A stretch of 64,000 nt of DNA from Patiria miniata (lineage: Eukaryota; Echinodermata; Asteroidea; Valvatida; Asterinidae), in the NCBI RefSeq assembly GCF_015706575.1, contig NW_024037069.1, positions 31,517,315-31,581,314 on the forward strand, written 5' to 3'. Under the pieces are notes generated by a model. That model searched no databases and was not told the origin of the DNA. It worked only from the letters and a program-made list of their open reading frames with translations. Of the stretch, positions 1 through 10,079 are shown piece after piece (the stretch's first letter is position 1; each line of letters opens with the position of its first letter). The position numbers and the translations under genes are program-made.

Positions 1-1395
1 CATCTGAAAAATCCTAATTAGGAATGACGGCCGGAAACTGAAACTGACGCTTTGATGAGAGTTAATATTTGGACCAGCAGTTAAGTGGATTTGTTGATGC
101 GCCCCTTTCGTCGGTAAATAACAAGCCGCGCGTTACTGTAACCGCTACCATGCTTTTGTCAGGTGAACATGCCAGAATAATGGATAAGTAATTGCCTCTA
201 TCATGAACATAATTATGTAATTTCGCGATACTGAACTCGGATTTCTCGCTCAGCCTTGAGACGTAATTCTGATTGATTGGTGTAGATATTAAAGATGTTA
301 TGACCGTGCTCTTCGACGAATTGCAGTTTAATTTCATTACAGAGTTTCCACTCGTCCAGTTTATTTTCTGTTAAACGGGAAAAGCTACACCTCCCCCATT
401 TTTTTCGTTAGGGAGCAGTTGCTTTTGCGCGATAACAGATCCTCCTTGCTAATAGACGGGTTCTTGCTCCCTACATTGTCGATTCTGATAGGGGCGGGAA
501 TCAGTCTACTCGGCGATTACTGAATTTTTGTGACACTTACAAGTTTATACGTGTATTTCGAAAGTAATTATCATTCCTAATTTTGCTCCAAATGTCTCAT
601 TCAAAAGTGTACCAATATATTACTAGCAAAACTAGAAATTAAAGAAAATATGGAAAATTCGAGAATAGCACGGACTGTGCGTCTTTAATACATAAATACG
701 TTCACTTGGATTAAAACGCGTGCTTATTTAGTGACGGTCTTTTTTTTTGTTCGTTTACATGATGCTTTCATGACCCTGTTGCTATAGTATCCGATACTGT
801 CATTAACGTGCCATACACCGGTATAAAAAAAAATCGATTGAAAAAATAGTGGCTAAGTTCAGATCAGGAAAAGTCCAGCATGTAACTGGTTGTAAATAAA
901 CTTATATTACTTTTTTGGTATTAAAATAGCAGTCCTTATTGCAGCATATTGCGTTATAAACACCACAGGATACAACACAATAATACAACTTGGGCAAGAA
1001 CTTAAAACCCACTTGTTGAGGAGTCTACGATTTACTTGGTAACCAGTAAAATGGCCTGTGAAAATGGTCAAAGATTGGATGACTTCGTTTATCGCTTATT
1101 CCAAATATGAAAAATAATCCAACAAACTGTGTCCTCCCAAATTAGCTTCAGGACGACATCGGTCCGTCTATCGATAGAAGAGCTGCAAAAAAATGCTGGT
1201 TGTTCCACGTCGTTACTGCGGGTTGAGAGCGGGGCCTCCGTCCCTTGAGATCATGATGATCATCAGGAGCAGCGATTTCTTGTTATCAGTGGGGGGGGGG
1301 GGGGGGAACCAGTAGCTTGAGAAATGGAAAGGTGGGGGGTTCATATTATCTAACTCTAGGGGGCGTCCTTCATCATATGTATTCATCCAATCATA
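1..1395. repeat. Array repeat R, leftmost copy
   Basis: This non-coding stretch matches 13,846-15,240 and 27,886-29,271 almost base for base. In those units it lies directly upstream of a minus-strand GPCR gene (B and E). The match starts at base 1, so a further B-type GPCR probably starts about 300 bp to the left of the window. It contains a run of about 16 G at 1,291-1,306 whose length varies between copies. The TTAA at 685-688 is the empty site for the transposon found at 10,791-11,279. No gene is supported here; the short ORFs are not conserved in frame between copies. Confidence 0.85.
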
Positions 1396-1705
1396 GGCCA
1401 AGTTCGCGCAAGGACTATAGTTGACCAATGGTTAACTAACGTTTGCCCGAACTCTGTCTAGTCGACGGTGGTTGACTACGCTAGTCAACTATTTGGAACC
1501 AGCCGAATGGGGTTTGTTGCTTCGCTGGTAACCAATAGCCGCGCGCATTCATAACGCTAGCAGAGAGCCAGGATCCAGAAGTTTTGCGATAACATTTTGA
1601 CCAGCGTTTGACTAGAGACGTTCGCACGTCGCTGTCAGTGCGCAGGCGTAAGGTACGTCACAAGTCAACCACTAGTCGACTAATGGTCCTTGCCCGAACT
1701 TGGCC
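1396..1705. mobile_element. 310-bp MITE with ATA target duplication
   Basis: The element starts GGCCAAGTTCG and ends in the inverted counterpart CGAACTTGGCC, with inner inverted pieces rich in GTTGACTA. It is flanked by ATA at 1,393-1,395 and 1,706-1,708. The paralogous positions near 15,240 and 29,271 carry one ATA and no insert, which defines the boundaries. A 3-bp duplication suits the PIF/Harbinger group, but TWA is usual there and ATA is not typical, so the class is uncertain. It has no coding capacity. Confidence 0.8.
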
Positions 1706-1740
1706 ATAGTTGAGGATGCCACAGTGTAGGTTTGACATCG

Positions 1741-4700
1741 GCTGATAGAGGGCGCTGTGTCGGAGCTAGACGACTTTTATTTCGCGGGAGATTTTTTAGC
1801 TTTTTAATCCTTGATTTTTCGCGTTTCCTTTGGCCATCCAGGTCTTTTAACCCATTTTTATCGCTTTTGATGTTTTTAAGGATCTGCTTATTGGTTTATT
1901 GTTCGTCGTTCGTGTGAATTTTCGTCAAATCTCGTCATTTTTAGTCAACTGTGTAAACAGTGAATCTTGAAGTCGGCCATTTTAAAAAACCACTGTGCAA
2001 TTTATAGACCGACATCGAAGTTTGTACTTGGACTTCCTACTACCGCTTCTGCAGCTTTTGACTTGGATTAAACCACCATGGAGTTCACCATTACTTATTT
2101 TGTGATTGGATTCCTGCTTACTCTCGCACGTATTAGTGATGGGATCTGCAAAACTGTAAGTACAACCGTAGACACAAGGCTGACAGAATGTGATCCCGAT
2201 ATTGGCACAACAAGCACCAGTTATTTTGCAACTGCGTTACTGTCTCGTAGACAATTTATCAAAACTCTGAAAAACTCTCATGGCCTATCCTGGACCCATG
2301 TTTTGTTGATCGGACTTGGAAATGATGTCAACCTAAACCCAGGCCCTCCATCCAACTCTTCGCTTGATGACCCCCCTGCACCGTGTGGTGTCTGTGGAGA
2401 GGAAGTAGGCTATTATCCAGAGAAGGGTATCCAATGTGAAGAGTGTGAAAAATGGAATCATGCCGCTTGTATCAACATGAGTAGTAAAACTTACAACTTG
2501 TTGGCTAATTGTAGTACCTCATGGATTTGTGATGGGTGTGGTCATCCAAATTTTTCTGGTTCGCTATTTAGTATCGTGACTGATTTTGAAACTGAAAATC
2601 CCTTTACTCCACTTGACTCAGACCAGTCTTTGAGTGATGTACAACCCCTTGCTGCATCATCCCCCAAACCGCCTTGTAAAACCAGGAAGAGAAACCCTCC
2701 CATACGTGACACAGCAAAAACAAAGTCTAAGAAACCCACCAGAGCGAAGAAGCTTACTGTCATCAACATCAACTTTCAAAGTCTGAAAAATAAGGCTTCG
2801 GAACTTTTGGGTATCCTACATGAACATACGCCGGACATTCTTATTGGCACAGAAACTTGGTTAAATGAAAAGATCCTTGATGCTGAGCTTTTCCCACCAG
2901 AGTACGCTGTCTTTAGAAAAGATCGTAATGATGGCTACGGGGGTGTCTTGATAGCTGTCAAAAACCTCTCCTGTCATCTAGTGGATGAATTAAATTCTGA
3001 CGCTGAATGTATCTGGGTTCGCGTTGAATGTGGACCTAAGAAGAAGGTGTACGTGGGGGCTTTCTACAACCCAGACTCCTCTCATGAACCGATTGATAGA
3101 CTTGATACATCTCTCTCAAAGCTCCATCAATTAACCAAAGGAAAAGGTGAAATTTGGCTGGGAGGAGATTTCAACTTGAAAGACATCAATTGGGATGATA
3201 GGTTGGTTAAGGTTGGCGCCCAGTTTTCTGCTCAGTGCAGGAAGTTAGTTGACATCTGTAACTCCTTCAACTTAGACCAATTTGTCCTTGTACCCACCCG
3301 GATGGAAAGTATTCTTGACTTGTTTATGACAAACAACCCCACCATCGTTGAATCCACCAGGGTGCTTCTTGGTTGTGGAGATCACAGCATGGTGAAAATT
3401 CTGATTAACGCTGGAGGTGTAACTACCAAACCAGTTCGTCGCAAATTCGTCCTGTACAAAAAAGGGAAGTTTGAAGACCTCCGTAATGATTTGAAGAACT
3501 TTGGTGAAAATTTTCTCCATGAATTGAATCTAAGGACAGTTAATGAAAATTGGATTCTTCTGAGGGACACCCTCAACGCACTTACTGAAAAGTTCATCCC
3601 ATCCAAGTACTCCTCAACGAGATTTAACTTGCCATGGTTTTCTCCTGCGCTCCGTCGTCAAAGCAGAAAGCTTCAACGCATGTATAATAAACAGAAGAAA
3701 ACTAACTCTGCTGAGGACTCCAAACTGTTCAGAAGCGCCCGGAAAATGTATAAAAGAAACCTCAACAGAGCTCACCAGCAATATATCTCCAGTATGCTTG
3801 AGGAAGATCTCCAACATAACCCAAAAAAGTTCTGGAAATATGTCAAATCAAAGCGAACTGACAATGTAGGCGTCCATCCACTGAAGAATGGCACTGACAC
3901 CGTTTCAGACCAAGTTGGGAAGGCAAACATTCTCAACTCCTTCTTCAAATCAGTTTTCACCAAGGAAAACACATCCAACCTCCCTAACCTACAGCAGTCT
4001 GTTCCAGACATTGAATCACTTGAGATCGTGGCTGAGGGTATCGAGAAACTTCTTCGTGATCTGAACCCCTCCAAGGCCTCGGGACCAGATAACATTCCTA
4101 ATAAAATCCTTAAGGAATGCAGCGTGGAGTTGGCACCACTACTAGCAGGGCTGTTTAACCAATCCTTAAAATCTGGTGACCTCCCAGATGACTGGACTAC
4201 AGCCAACGTGTCTCCTGTCTTCAAAAAAGGCAGTAAAAGTGACCCCAGTAACTACCGCCCCATATCACTAACATCAGTGGTATGTAAATGTCTTGAGCAC
4301 GTCATCCATCGTCATATAATGTTCCACATTGAGCAGCACCAGATCCTGACAGACTGCCAACATGGGTTTAGAAAAAGCAGAGGGTGTGACACTCAACTCC
4401 TCATTACCATTGATGACATAGCTAAATCAATCGAGAAAGGCAAACAGGTTGACGCAATATTACTTGATTTCTCGAAAGCGTTCGATCGCGTCCCACATCA
4501 GAGGCTTCTCACCAAACTGAGGCACTATGGCATCACCGGTAATGTGCACAAGTGGATCTCAACTTTCCTTACAACACGTACCCAACAAGTCGTCCTGGAG
4601 GGTAAAAGTTCTACAACAGCTGAAGTTTTATCTGGAGTCCCCCAGGGCACTGTCTTGGGACCCCTGATGTTTCTCCTCTACGTTAATGACATCCCTTCAT

Positions 4701-5627
4701 ATGTTTCTTCGAAAATCAGACTGTTCGCTGATGACGCCATACTTTACAGAGAAGTAGAAGAAACATCTGACGCTACATCCCTGCAAAACGATTTGGATGC
4801 TCTGTGCAGATGGGAGAGGGAATGGGAAATGAAATTCAATCCAGACAAATGCTTTGTCATGCATATCACCACCAAAAAGGATCCACTCATCAGTACGTAC
4901 AAAATCAACCAGAGACCTCTCCAAACTACTACCAATCACCCATATCTTGGCCTCATCCTGAGTTCTGACTGTAGCTGGTCGTCTCACATCAACAAAATTA
5001 CCAACAACGCTAGGCAGACCATTGGCATCATCAGAAGAAACTTCAAATCCTGTAGCAGAAAGGTTAAATCCCAACTTTACCAGTCTCTCGCCCGCCCCAA
5101 ACTAGAGTATGGTGCCTGCGGCTGGGCCACCTTCACTGAGGAAGAAAACAAACAACTTGAAGGTATCCAGAGATACGCTGCCAGGATGTGTTGTAACAAC
5201 TTCACCAGGCTTGCCAGTGTCACAGATATGTTGAACCAGCTTGGTTGGCCTCTACTTGAAACACGTCGCTCCATTGCTAGACTAACCATGATGTACAAGA
5301 TCTCTCACAACCTCGTTGAAGTCAAACACGACCTTAGGCCCAAAACAAAAACCCTTAGGAGTTCGCACCAGTTTTCATACCACCGACCCAACGCTAAATC
5401 CAAGTTCTATAGCACCAGTTTCTACCCATCAACGATCCCCATCTGGAACGACCTGCCAAACACTATCATCACCATACCCGACTTAAACCAGTTTAAACAA
5501 GCCTTAGTAGACCACGTCATCGGGGAGGGAACCAAAACCCAAGTTAACTAGCTCCAGCACAGCCGCCCCAACTCTAGCGGGATGCGGATTCTACCGTTTA
5601 GCTGGAGCAACGGATACAGATACAGAT
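1741..5627 (+). mobile_element. Full-length CR1/jockey-like non-LTR retrotransposon
   Basis: The insertion interrupts sequence that is continuous in the other array units: left flank ends at TTTGACATCG, right flank resumes near 5,628 (GGTGAAGATTA). It has a 5' leader of about 340 bp, one long ORF, a 3' UTR of about 60 bp and a short GATACA-type tail at 5,612-5,627, as CR1-type elements often have in place of poly(A). No clear target-site duplication is visible. It is absent from the other two units, so it inserted after the units arose, or was lost from the others. Confidence 0.88.
2078..5551 (+). CDS. Non-LTR retrotransposon polyprotein: 2A-like, PHD finger, endonuclease, reverse transcriptase
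   Basis: The 1,157-residue ORF starts in an excellent Kozak context (ACCACCATGG) and has no internal stops. Domains in order: a hydrophobic, signal-peptide-like N terminus (residues 1-20); a 2A-like motif DVNLNPGP (83-90); a C4HC3 PHD finger (C103, C106, C120, C123, H128, C131, C151, C154); a basic linker (200-225); an apurinic-type endonuclease (N232, E259, GGDFN 362-366, GDH 434-436); and a reverse transcriptase with LLDFSKAFD (795-803), SGVPQGTVLGP (852-862) and catalytic FADD (883-886). The C-terminal part resembles the usual CR1/jockey tail. The product would nick target DNA and prime reverse transcription of its own RNA. The 2A motif has Asn where Glu is canonical (D-V/I-E-x-NPGP), so its activity is uncertain. 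There is no separate ORF1; the N-terminal region with the PHD finger may fill that role. Confidence 0.93.
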   Translation: MEFTITYFVIGFLLTLARISDGICKTVSTTVDTRLTECDPDIGTTSTSYFATALLSRRQFIKTLKNSHGLSWTHVLLIGLGNDVNLNPGPPSNSSLDDPPAPCGVCGEEVGYYPEKGIQCEECEKWNHAACINMSSKTYNLLANCSTSWICDGCGHPNFSGSLFSIVTDFETENPFTPLDSDQSLSDVQPLAASSPKPPCKTRKRNPPIRDTAKTKSKKPTRAKKLTVININFQSLKNKASELLGILHEHTPDILIGTETWLNEKILDAELFPPEYAVFRKDRNDGYGGVLIAVKNLSCHLVDELNSDAECIWVRVECGPKKKVYVGAFYNPDSSHEPIDRLDTSLSKLHQLTKGKGEIWLGGDFNLKDINWDDRLVKVGAQFSAQCRKLVDICNSFNLDQFVLVPTRMESILDLFMTNNPTIVESTRVLLGCGDHSMVKILINAGGVTTKPVRRKFVLYKKGKFEDLRNDLKNFGENFLHELNLRTVNENWILLRDTLNALTEKFIPSKYSSTRFNLPWFSPALRRQSRKLQRMYNKQKKTNSAEDSKLFRSARKMYKRNLNRAHQQYISSMLEEDLQHNPKKFWKYVKSKRTDNVGVHPLKNGTDTVSDQVGKANILNSFFKSVFTKENTSNLPNLQQSVPDIESLEIVAEGIEKLLRDLNPSKASGPDNIPNKILKECSVELAPLLAGLFNQSLKSGDLPDDWTTANVSPVFKKGSKSDPSNYRPISLTSVVCKCLEHVIHRHIMFHIEQHQILTDCQHGFRKSRGCDTQLLITIDDIAKSIEKGKQVDAILLDFSKAFDRVPHQRLLTKLRHYGITGNVHKWISTFLTTRTQQVVLEGKSSTTAEVLSGVPQGTVLGPLMFLLYVNDIPSYVSSKIRLFADDAILYREVEETSDATSLQNDLDALCRWEREWEMKFNPDKCFVMHITTKKDPLISTYKINQRPLQTTTNHPYLGLILSSDCSWSSHINKITNNARQTIGIIRRNFKSCSRKVKSQLYQSLARPKLEYGACGWATFTEEENKQLEGIQRYAARMCCNNFTRLASVTDMLNQLGWPLLETRRSIARLTMMYKISHNLVEVKHDLRPKTKTLRSSHQFSYHRPNAKSKFYSTSFYPSTIPIWNDLPNTIITIPDLNQFKQALVDHVIGEGTKTQVN

Positions 5628-7181
5628 GGTGAAGATTAGCCCTGAAAGGGCCGAGTGAGTCGTAATCTGCCCCCATATAATTGTTAACATTTTGTGATAT
5701 CTAATATTTTCGAACCAAGCCTTTATGAATTGATTAGTCTTATTCCAAGACCAGAATTGGATTTTATTCCCACTCCCGATCCCTTGCAAGCGTGGTGAAG
5801 TCGCCGAGACGGCAGAGGGCGCTGTCAACAAGATGAATCCGATCCAGTATTGGGAACTTTGGCACTCCGACCCGAGACATTCCGAGCATACCTCAGGAGC
5901 ACTGTAGTCCAGCTTATGCGCGCGCGTGAGGTATGCTGGGAATTGTCAGGTCTAGGAAGCCATAGTTGCCAAGACTGGATTGGTTCATCTTGTTGATAGC
6001 GCCCTCTGCCGTCACTTGCCAGGATTGTCAATCTGAGAGCCTGAAAGTACGCCGTTTTGTCTTTGAGCTTCCGGACCCCTCCGCGACCCTTCTATGGGCG
6101 TTTTACACCGGGTCGCCCGTTTTCTTGCTAACATTTTCGACAATGATTTGTAACCGTAATCACCCCGAGAAATATTCATGTTGGAAATGTTATCTGGGCA
6201 TTCCACAAGAAAAATAAAAATTATAAGAAATCAGTTGGATATTGGTAACAATGACTCTTACTCACGACCTCCACACCCGGAATTTAGAATGCTGTAAACT
6301 ATTCCAGTATGAGACACCTCGATGAACAACACTGTTTTTAGACATTGACGTCCTGTTGAATTGGGCCAACACATTTCCCCTAGCACTACTTCGATTATAA
6401 TATACATGAATGTTGGAATTTATGAGAGATTTTTTACTTGTTTGTTGTCCAAAGATTTAAAATAAAAAATAAAACAAAATAAACGAATGTAAAACAAGAA
6501 TTAAGACGGGGTAGGAGTAAGTTATGCATAAAATATATACATGGATTTTCCCAGATTAAGGTGGTACAAGTCATTACATTGTAATATATTTAATTTAGTA
6601 AATAATGGAGCAGAATGATCACGGTAGCCAGCATTCGAAATTGCACGAACTGCTCGTTTTTGTAAAGTAAGTATTTGTTAAATTTAGATGATAAATGATA
6701 GATGATTTTTCTTTAGGAGGGCTGGGGAGCTATAATTTTTAAGGTGCTACAATAATCAGTTTTACATTTTCTTGTATTCCTTCGAGGATGTAATGCTACA
6801 GTAATTGCTACAATAATCGATACGAAACAAAAGATCAAGTCACAAGAGAAATTGTATGTGCACTGGTTTTAAAAATCGTTGGGTGAATTGTTTGTTTTTA
6901 CAAATATTATTTTGATTAATTATGACATGAAAAAGTAAGCAAAACCTATTCTAAGGAAAAGCAGTTCGCAAAAAACCACGAAACTTCACTGCACGAGTTT
7001 AATACACGGAACAATTCTACATAGGATTCAATTGAATCGGTAACTAATAAAACCATCTGTAACGATTCACCGGTACTAGGCAGCTATTCCTGAATACATT
7101 TGTGCTTGGCCGGTTTAAAAAAACACACTATGTTTAAGACCGGTTGGAATCTTGAGGCTGATAATCACCCTCGCCTTTGGC
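5628..7181. repeat. Unit sequence between LINE and hAT element, no gene
   Basis: This is AT-rich array sequence matching 15,275-17,991 and 29,305-32,044, apart from inserted pieces there. It contains the foldback element at 5,808-6,013 and, at 6,025-6,035, the unoccupied target of the 555-bp element seen in the other units. I see no conserved reading frame; ORFs differ between the three copies. Confidence 0.7.
5808..6013. mobile_element. 206-bp foldback MITE (GGCAGAGGGCGCT ends)
   Basis: The two halves are inverted copies of each other: it opens GACGGCAGAGGGCGCTGTC and closes with the complement GATAGCGCCCTCTGCCGTC, and the inner halves (AGATGAATCCGATCCAGT and its near complement) also pair. 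Further copies sit at 15,456-15,665, 16,049-16,258, 29,487-29,696 and 30,107-30,316. It is non-coding. Confidence 0.75.
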
Positions 7182-7462
7182 CATGGTCGCCTTCAGGATT
7201 TTTTCTAGGGTGGAGCAAAACATATTTTTTTCAAAAAAAAAGAAAATCTTGTATTTCTCAACAAATTCTCGATTTATCAGTTTCAGAGGGGGGCAGGGAC
7301 ATTTTGCAACCCCCCCCCCCCCCGATTCATTAAATTTACACCACTATGGCTTTGCTTCTTTTTCTTTTCTTTTTTTTCCTCTTTTTTCCCTTTTTTTGCT
7401 TTTCGGGGGGGGGGGGGGGCAAGCGTCCCCTTTGCCCGCCCCCCCCCCTCGCGACGTCTATG
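7182..7462. mobile_element. 281-bp non-autonomous hAT element with G/C tracts
   Basis: The element begins CATGGTCGCC and ends GCGACGTCTATG, which are imperfect inverted repeats. It is flanked by a perfect 8-bp duplication CCTTTGGC (7,174-7,181 and 7,463-7,470). An 8-bp duplication with CA..TG ends is the hAT signature. Inside are a C run, a T-rich stretch and a G run. Copies at the same locus in the other units (17,992-18,257 and 32,045-32,311) have lost the right-hand duplication by a small flank deletion. A relative lies at 50,723-50,982. Confidence 0.8.
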
Positions 7463-8236
7463 CCTTTGGCTTGGATAATTATCAGCACCCACACTCAAAC
7501 CGGATTTAAACACAGTATTTAATATCGGCCAAGCACATATTTATTCCCATTCATAAATAACTGTTCGGTCAAAAACTCAAAACTTTTCGTTCCAAAAGTC
7601 AAAAGAAGTCCAAAATTATAAATTTTCAACGATTTCGTTCAAACCTTTTACCTCATTTTTTTCTCGAAACACCCCTCTAGCCAAATTATGGTATGTCCCT
7701 CTCGCAGAGTAGCCGTAAACCAACTTCGTCCACAGTCCTTACTTTATTGCCAACCTCGTTTCCAATAGTAAGCCCTGGATAGGAAACTTTCTTCCTGTAT
7801 CCTGATTCGACACCGTAATTTGCTAATAATGGATTATATCGTGTAGTTGGTGTTGTTATTTTCAACGTGCATTACGTGTTTTCACGATCATTGCAACTAT
7901 AACGTCCACGCCTTCTCTATAATACTCCTTTCCTTTCCAGTTTGCTCATATTAATATGAAATGTGATACTGCATATTGGCGGGCCAGATTATAACATTTT
8001 AACTCCCCCCAAAAATCGTGTTTTCATAACTCACGGCGCGACGAATTGATGCTGTTTTTACAATACCCCACACACCGCAAACAAAAACAAATGCTAGCAC
8101 CAGACTATTCCTCATTTGCATACGTGTTCAAAAATCTTGCACATGAAAATGATCCAATACCAGGGTGAGAGAGAAGGTAGAGGTGGGCGCGTACTGCTCG
8201 AAACCTTGGGGACGGGGTTGACCGTAAACAACTCCT
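7463..8236. other. Intergenic, no gene seen
   Basis: This stretch is shared with 18,258-19,012 and 32,312-33,056 at high identity. It holds no reading frame conserved between copies and no recognisable signal apart from AT-rich unit sequence downstream (3') of the minus-strand GPCR. Confidence 0.6.
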
Positions 8237-8544
8237 GGGCCCAATTTCACGGCCCTACTAAGCACACGATTTTCTGCTAACAGAGCCTCCGTCTATTTCA
8301 TGGAGACCGTAAGCAAAAGCACAGCAAAAGGCACGCTTACTTCGGAGGAAAAATTTGCTTAACTTAGTGACGTAACAGTAGAAATCTACCGCTATACTAT
8401 AGCGTTAAGTATACTATAGCGTTAAGTACGCGCTACCGTTAGCACGTCCACGCCATCAAATAGTGCTTAAGGTTAGCAAATTTTTCTGCTGTGCTAAACA
8501 CAACTTTTCTGCTAACTGTTAAGCAGCGCCGTGAAATTGGGCCC
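8237..8544. mobile_element. Foldback MITE with GGGCCCAATTTCACGG ends
   Basis: It begins GGGCCCAATTTCACGGC and ends GCCGTGAAATTGGGCCC, with inner inverted pieces around TTTCTGCTAAC. Orthologous copies are at 19,013-19,275 and 33,057-33,330. The unit-0 copy has a local direct duplication of TATACTATAGCGTTAAG at about 8,392-8,428 that the other two lack. It lies a few hundred bases downstream of GPCR A. Confidence 0.75.
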
Positions 8545-8795
8545 TGCAGCCAGCCGGCCTTTATCAACCGTTTAAAACCGGCCACGTGACGGGCTCTTGG
8601 CCAATAGGAAAACTGTCGTATAAGGGATTTATGAATATATAGTAACAGCATGGCTGTGCTTCAAAATGTGTCCCAGTTCAAAGTTGCAACAGAAAGACAG
8701 TTTTTCTGATGTCTCTTTCCTTAACATGGCACTTTGTTAACTTTTAAGTCCTCAAATAATTAGCTAAGATTTTCAGTCTTGGATCCCTTCTCTCT

Positions 8796-9812
8796 TTAAC
8801 GATCACAGACGAGTCGTTTCACCCTCTTCAAGTTATTCCTTGCTGCCTGTCGGTGCTCCGGCTGCGCATAGGCCAGGAACATGGTGCCGTAGAAGGTGTC
8901 AAACATGGCAATAATGGAACTTGCGGTAATGAAAGGGTTGAGATCGGCTGAAGTAAGGTCACTGAGAATTGCAATGTTTAAGGCTACACTAGTCGGTAAC
9001 CAAGCCACGACAAATGCGGAGAAGTGTACGATGAAGTACACGGTGGTTTTATCGGACAAGTGGTTCGGTCGAAGCTGCGGCGCGTTCTTATCGTTGTCTT
9101 CCTGCTCCGTCTGCTGCACACGATCTTGAAGATGCTTCAGCATCATCATTTCATCCCGTATCTTGCGCCGCTGTTGCCTAGCGATGCGAACGAGAGCAGC
9201 TATCAGAAAAGTTACCGCGATCATACTGGGGAAGATGGTCAGATCCGACATGACGACCATTGGGATTCGAAAACCTTCCTCCTGCACGAAACTGCTGTAG
9301 AATTGTTGGCTGTCGGTTTCCAACTTCAACATGGCGGTGAGGAAAACGGAAAGTCCGATGAGCAGAGACAGGCACCAGGACGCACCAATCAGCACGGTGC
9401 AACGTCTGGGCGTCGCTAGCCGGAGATACTGCAGGGGCCGGGAGATCTTCATGTACCGGTCAGCCGCTATGACCACCGAATTCGAGAAGTAGCCGAAAAG
9501 TCCAAAATAGGTAGAACTTGTGGCTATTGCGAGTTTGAGCGATGAGTGTTTGCTATTTGACATCAGGATCACAGACCACCATGAAATCAAAATTTCCATG
9601 ACAATCAAGGACACACAAAGACTGGCCATGAAATAGTTGGACACATTATGGAGGATGTGCTCCACAGCGATTGTAGCTATCAACCACAGATAGACCAGAC
9701 TTGTTGCTGCTGCGATGAAAATCACGAAGATGTAGCTGGCCAACAAGGCCGGATGGACTGGGTCATCGCTCAAAGATGATGCAGACGCATTCACGATCAC
9801 TTCTTCCTCCAT
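8796..9812 (-). CDS. Divergent rhodopsin-type GPCR, copy A (intact)
   Basis: The single-exon gene encodes 338 residues with seven hydrophobic segments (about 22-46, 57-82, 92-117, 138-160, 183-210, 256-281, 289-316), a short extracellular N terminus with a glycosylation site (NAS, 8-10), ADRY after TM3, Trp in TM4 and AWLP in TM6. The third intracellular loop is charged (RIARQQRRKIRDEM). NPxxY of TM7 is replaced by GTMFL, and there is no TM3/ECL2 cysteine pair. The start is the ATG conserved in copies C-G. It would be a G-protein-coupled receptor in the plasma membrane; the ligand is unknown. A is a mosaic: ECL2 (LETDSQQFYSS) and the 3' flank match C, while the 5' flank and the NHLSDKTT stretch match D. 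All neighbours are paralogues. Confidence 0.92.
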   Translation of the reverse strand: MEEEVIVNASASSLSDDPVHPALLASYIFVIFIAAATSLVYLWLIATIAVEHILHNVSNYFMASLCVSLIVMEILISWWSVILMSNSKHSSLKLAIATSSTYFGLFGYFSNSVVIAADRYMKISRPLQYLRLATPRRCTVLIGASWCLSLLIGLSVFLTAMLKLETDSQQFYSSFVQEEGFRIPMVVMSDLTIFPSMIAVTFLIAALVRIARQQRRKIRDEMMMLKHLQDRVQQTEQEDNDKNAPQLRPNHLSDKTTVYFIVHFSAFVVAWLPTSVALNIAILSDLTSADLNPFITASSIIAMFDTFYGTMFLAYAQPEHRQAARNNLKRVKRLVCDR

Positions 9813-9956
9813 AATAGGCCTTCCTGACAGAATATTTCAGTCACAAAACACATCAAAATTTACAAACAACTGTCACTGCATTCAAAAACACAAAGAAGTC
9901 CCACAGTTTTCCGTACTAGTGTGATACTTTTATGACGACGCAACGACCAAATTCGC

Positions 9957-9970
9957 ACGTACCGGTACGT
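9957..9970. promoter_or_regulatory. Palindrome ACGTACCGGTACGT upstream of GPCR A
   Basis: A perfect 14-bp palindrome lies about 145 bp upstream of the A start codon and extends to TGACGTACCGGTACGT on the coding strand. It is followed by the shared stretch TTGGTCGTTGCGTC. The same palindrome precedes copy D (24,145-24,158). Copies B and E carry a spread version (ACGTACCGT-5 bp-ACGGTACGT). Conservation at a fixed distance suggests a promoter element, but function is inference. Confidence 0.4.
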
Positions 9971-10079
9971 CATTATACGCTAGTCGGTTGCATCTCTCAA
10001 TTATAAACTGATTATGGCTTACACGCACAGCACTGGGCGCTTTCATAAATACATCAATCTAGAGTAAATTTACTTTTTT

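Noticed and set aside
2542..5298. Minus-strand frames within the LINE
   Set aside because: Antisense shadows of the polyprotein ORF.
8896..9419. Plus-strand frames antisense to the GPCR genes (also at 12,619, 19,631, 23,207 and others)
   Set aside because: Shadows of the receptor coding sequence; they follow its codon structure and start and stop inconsistently.
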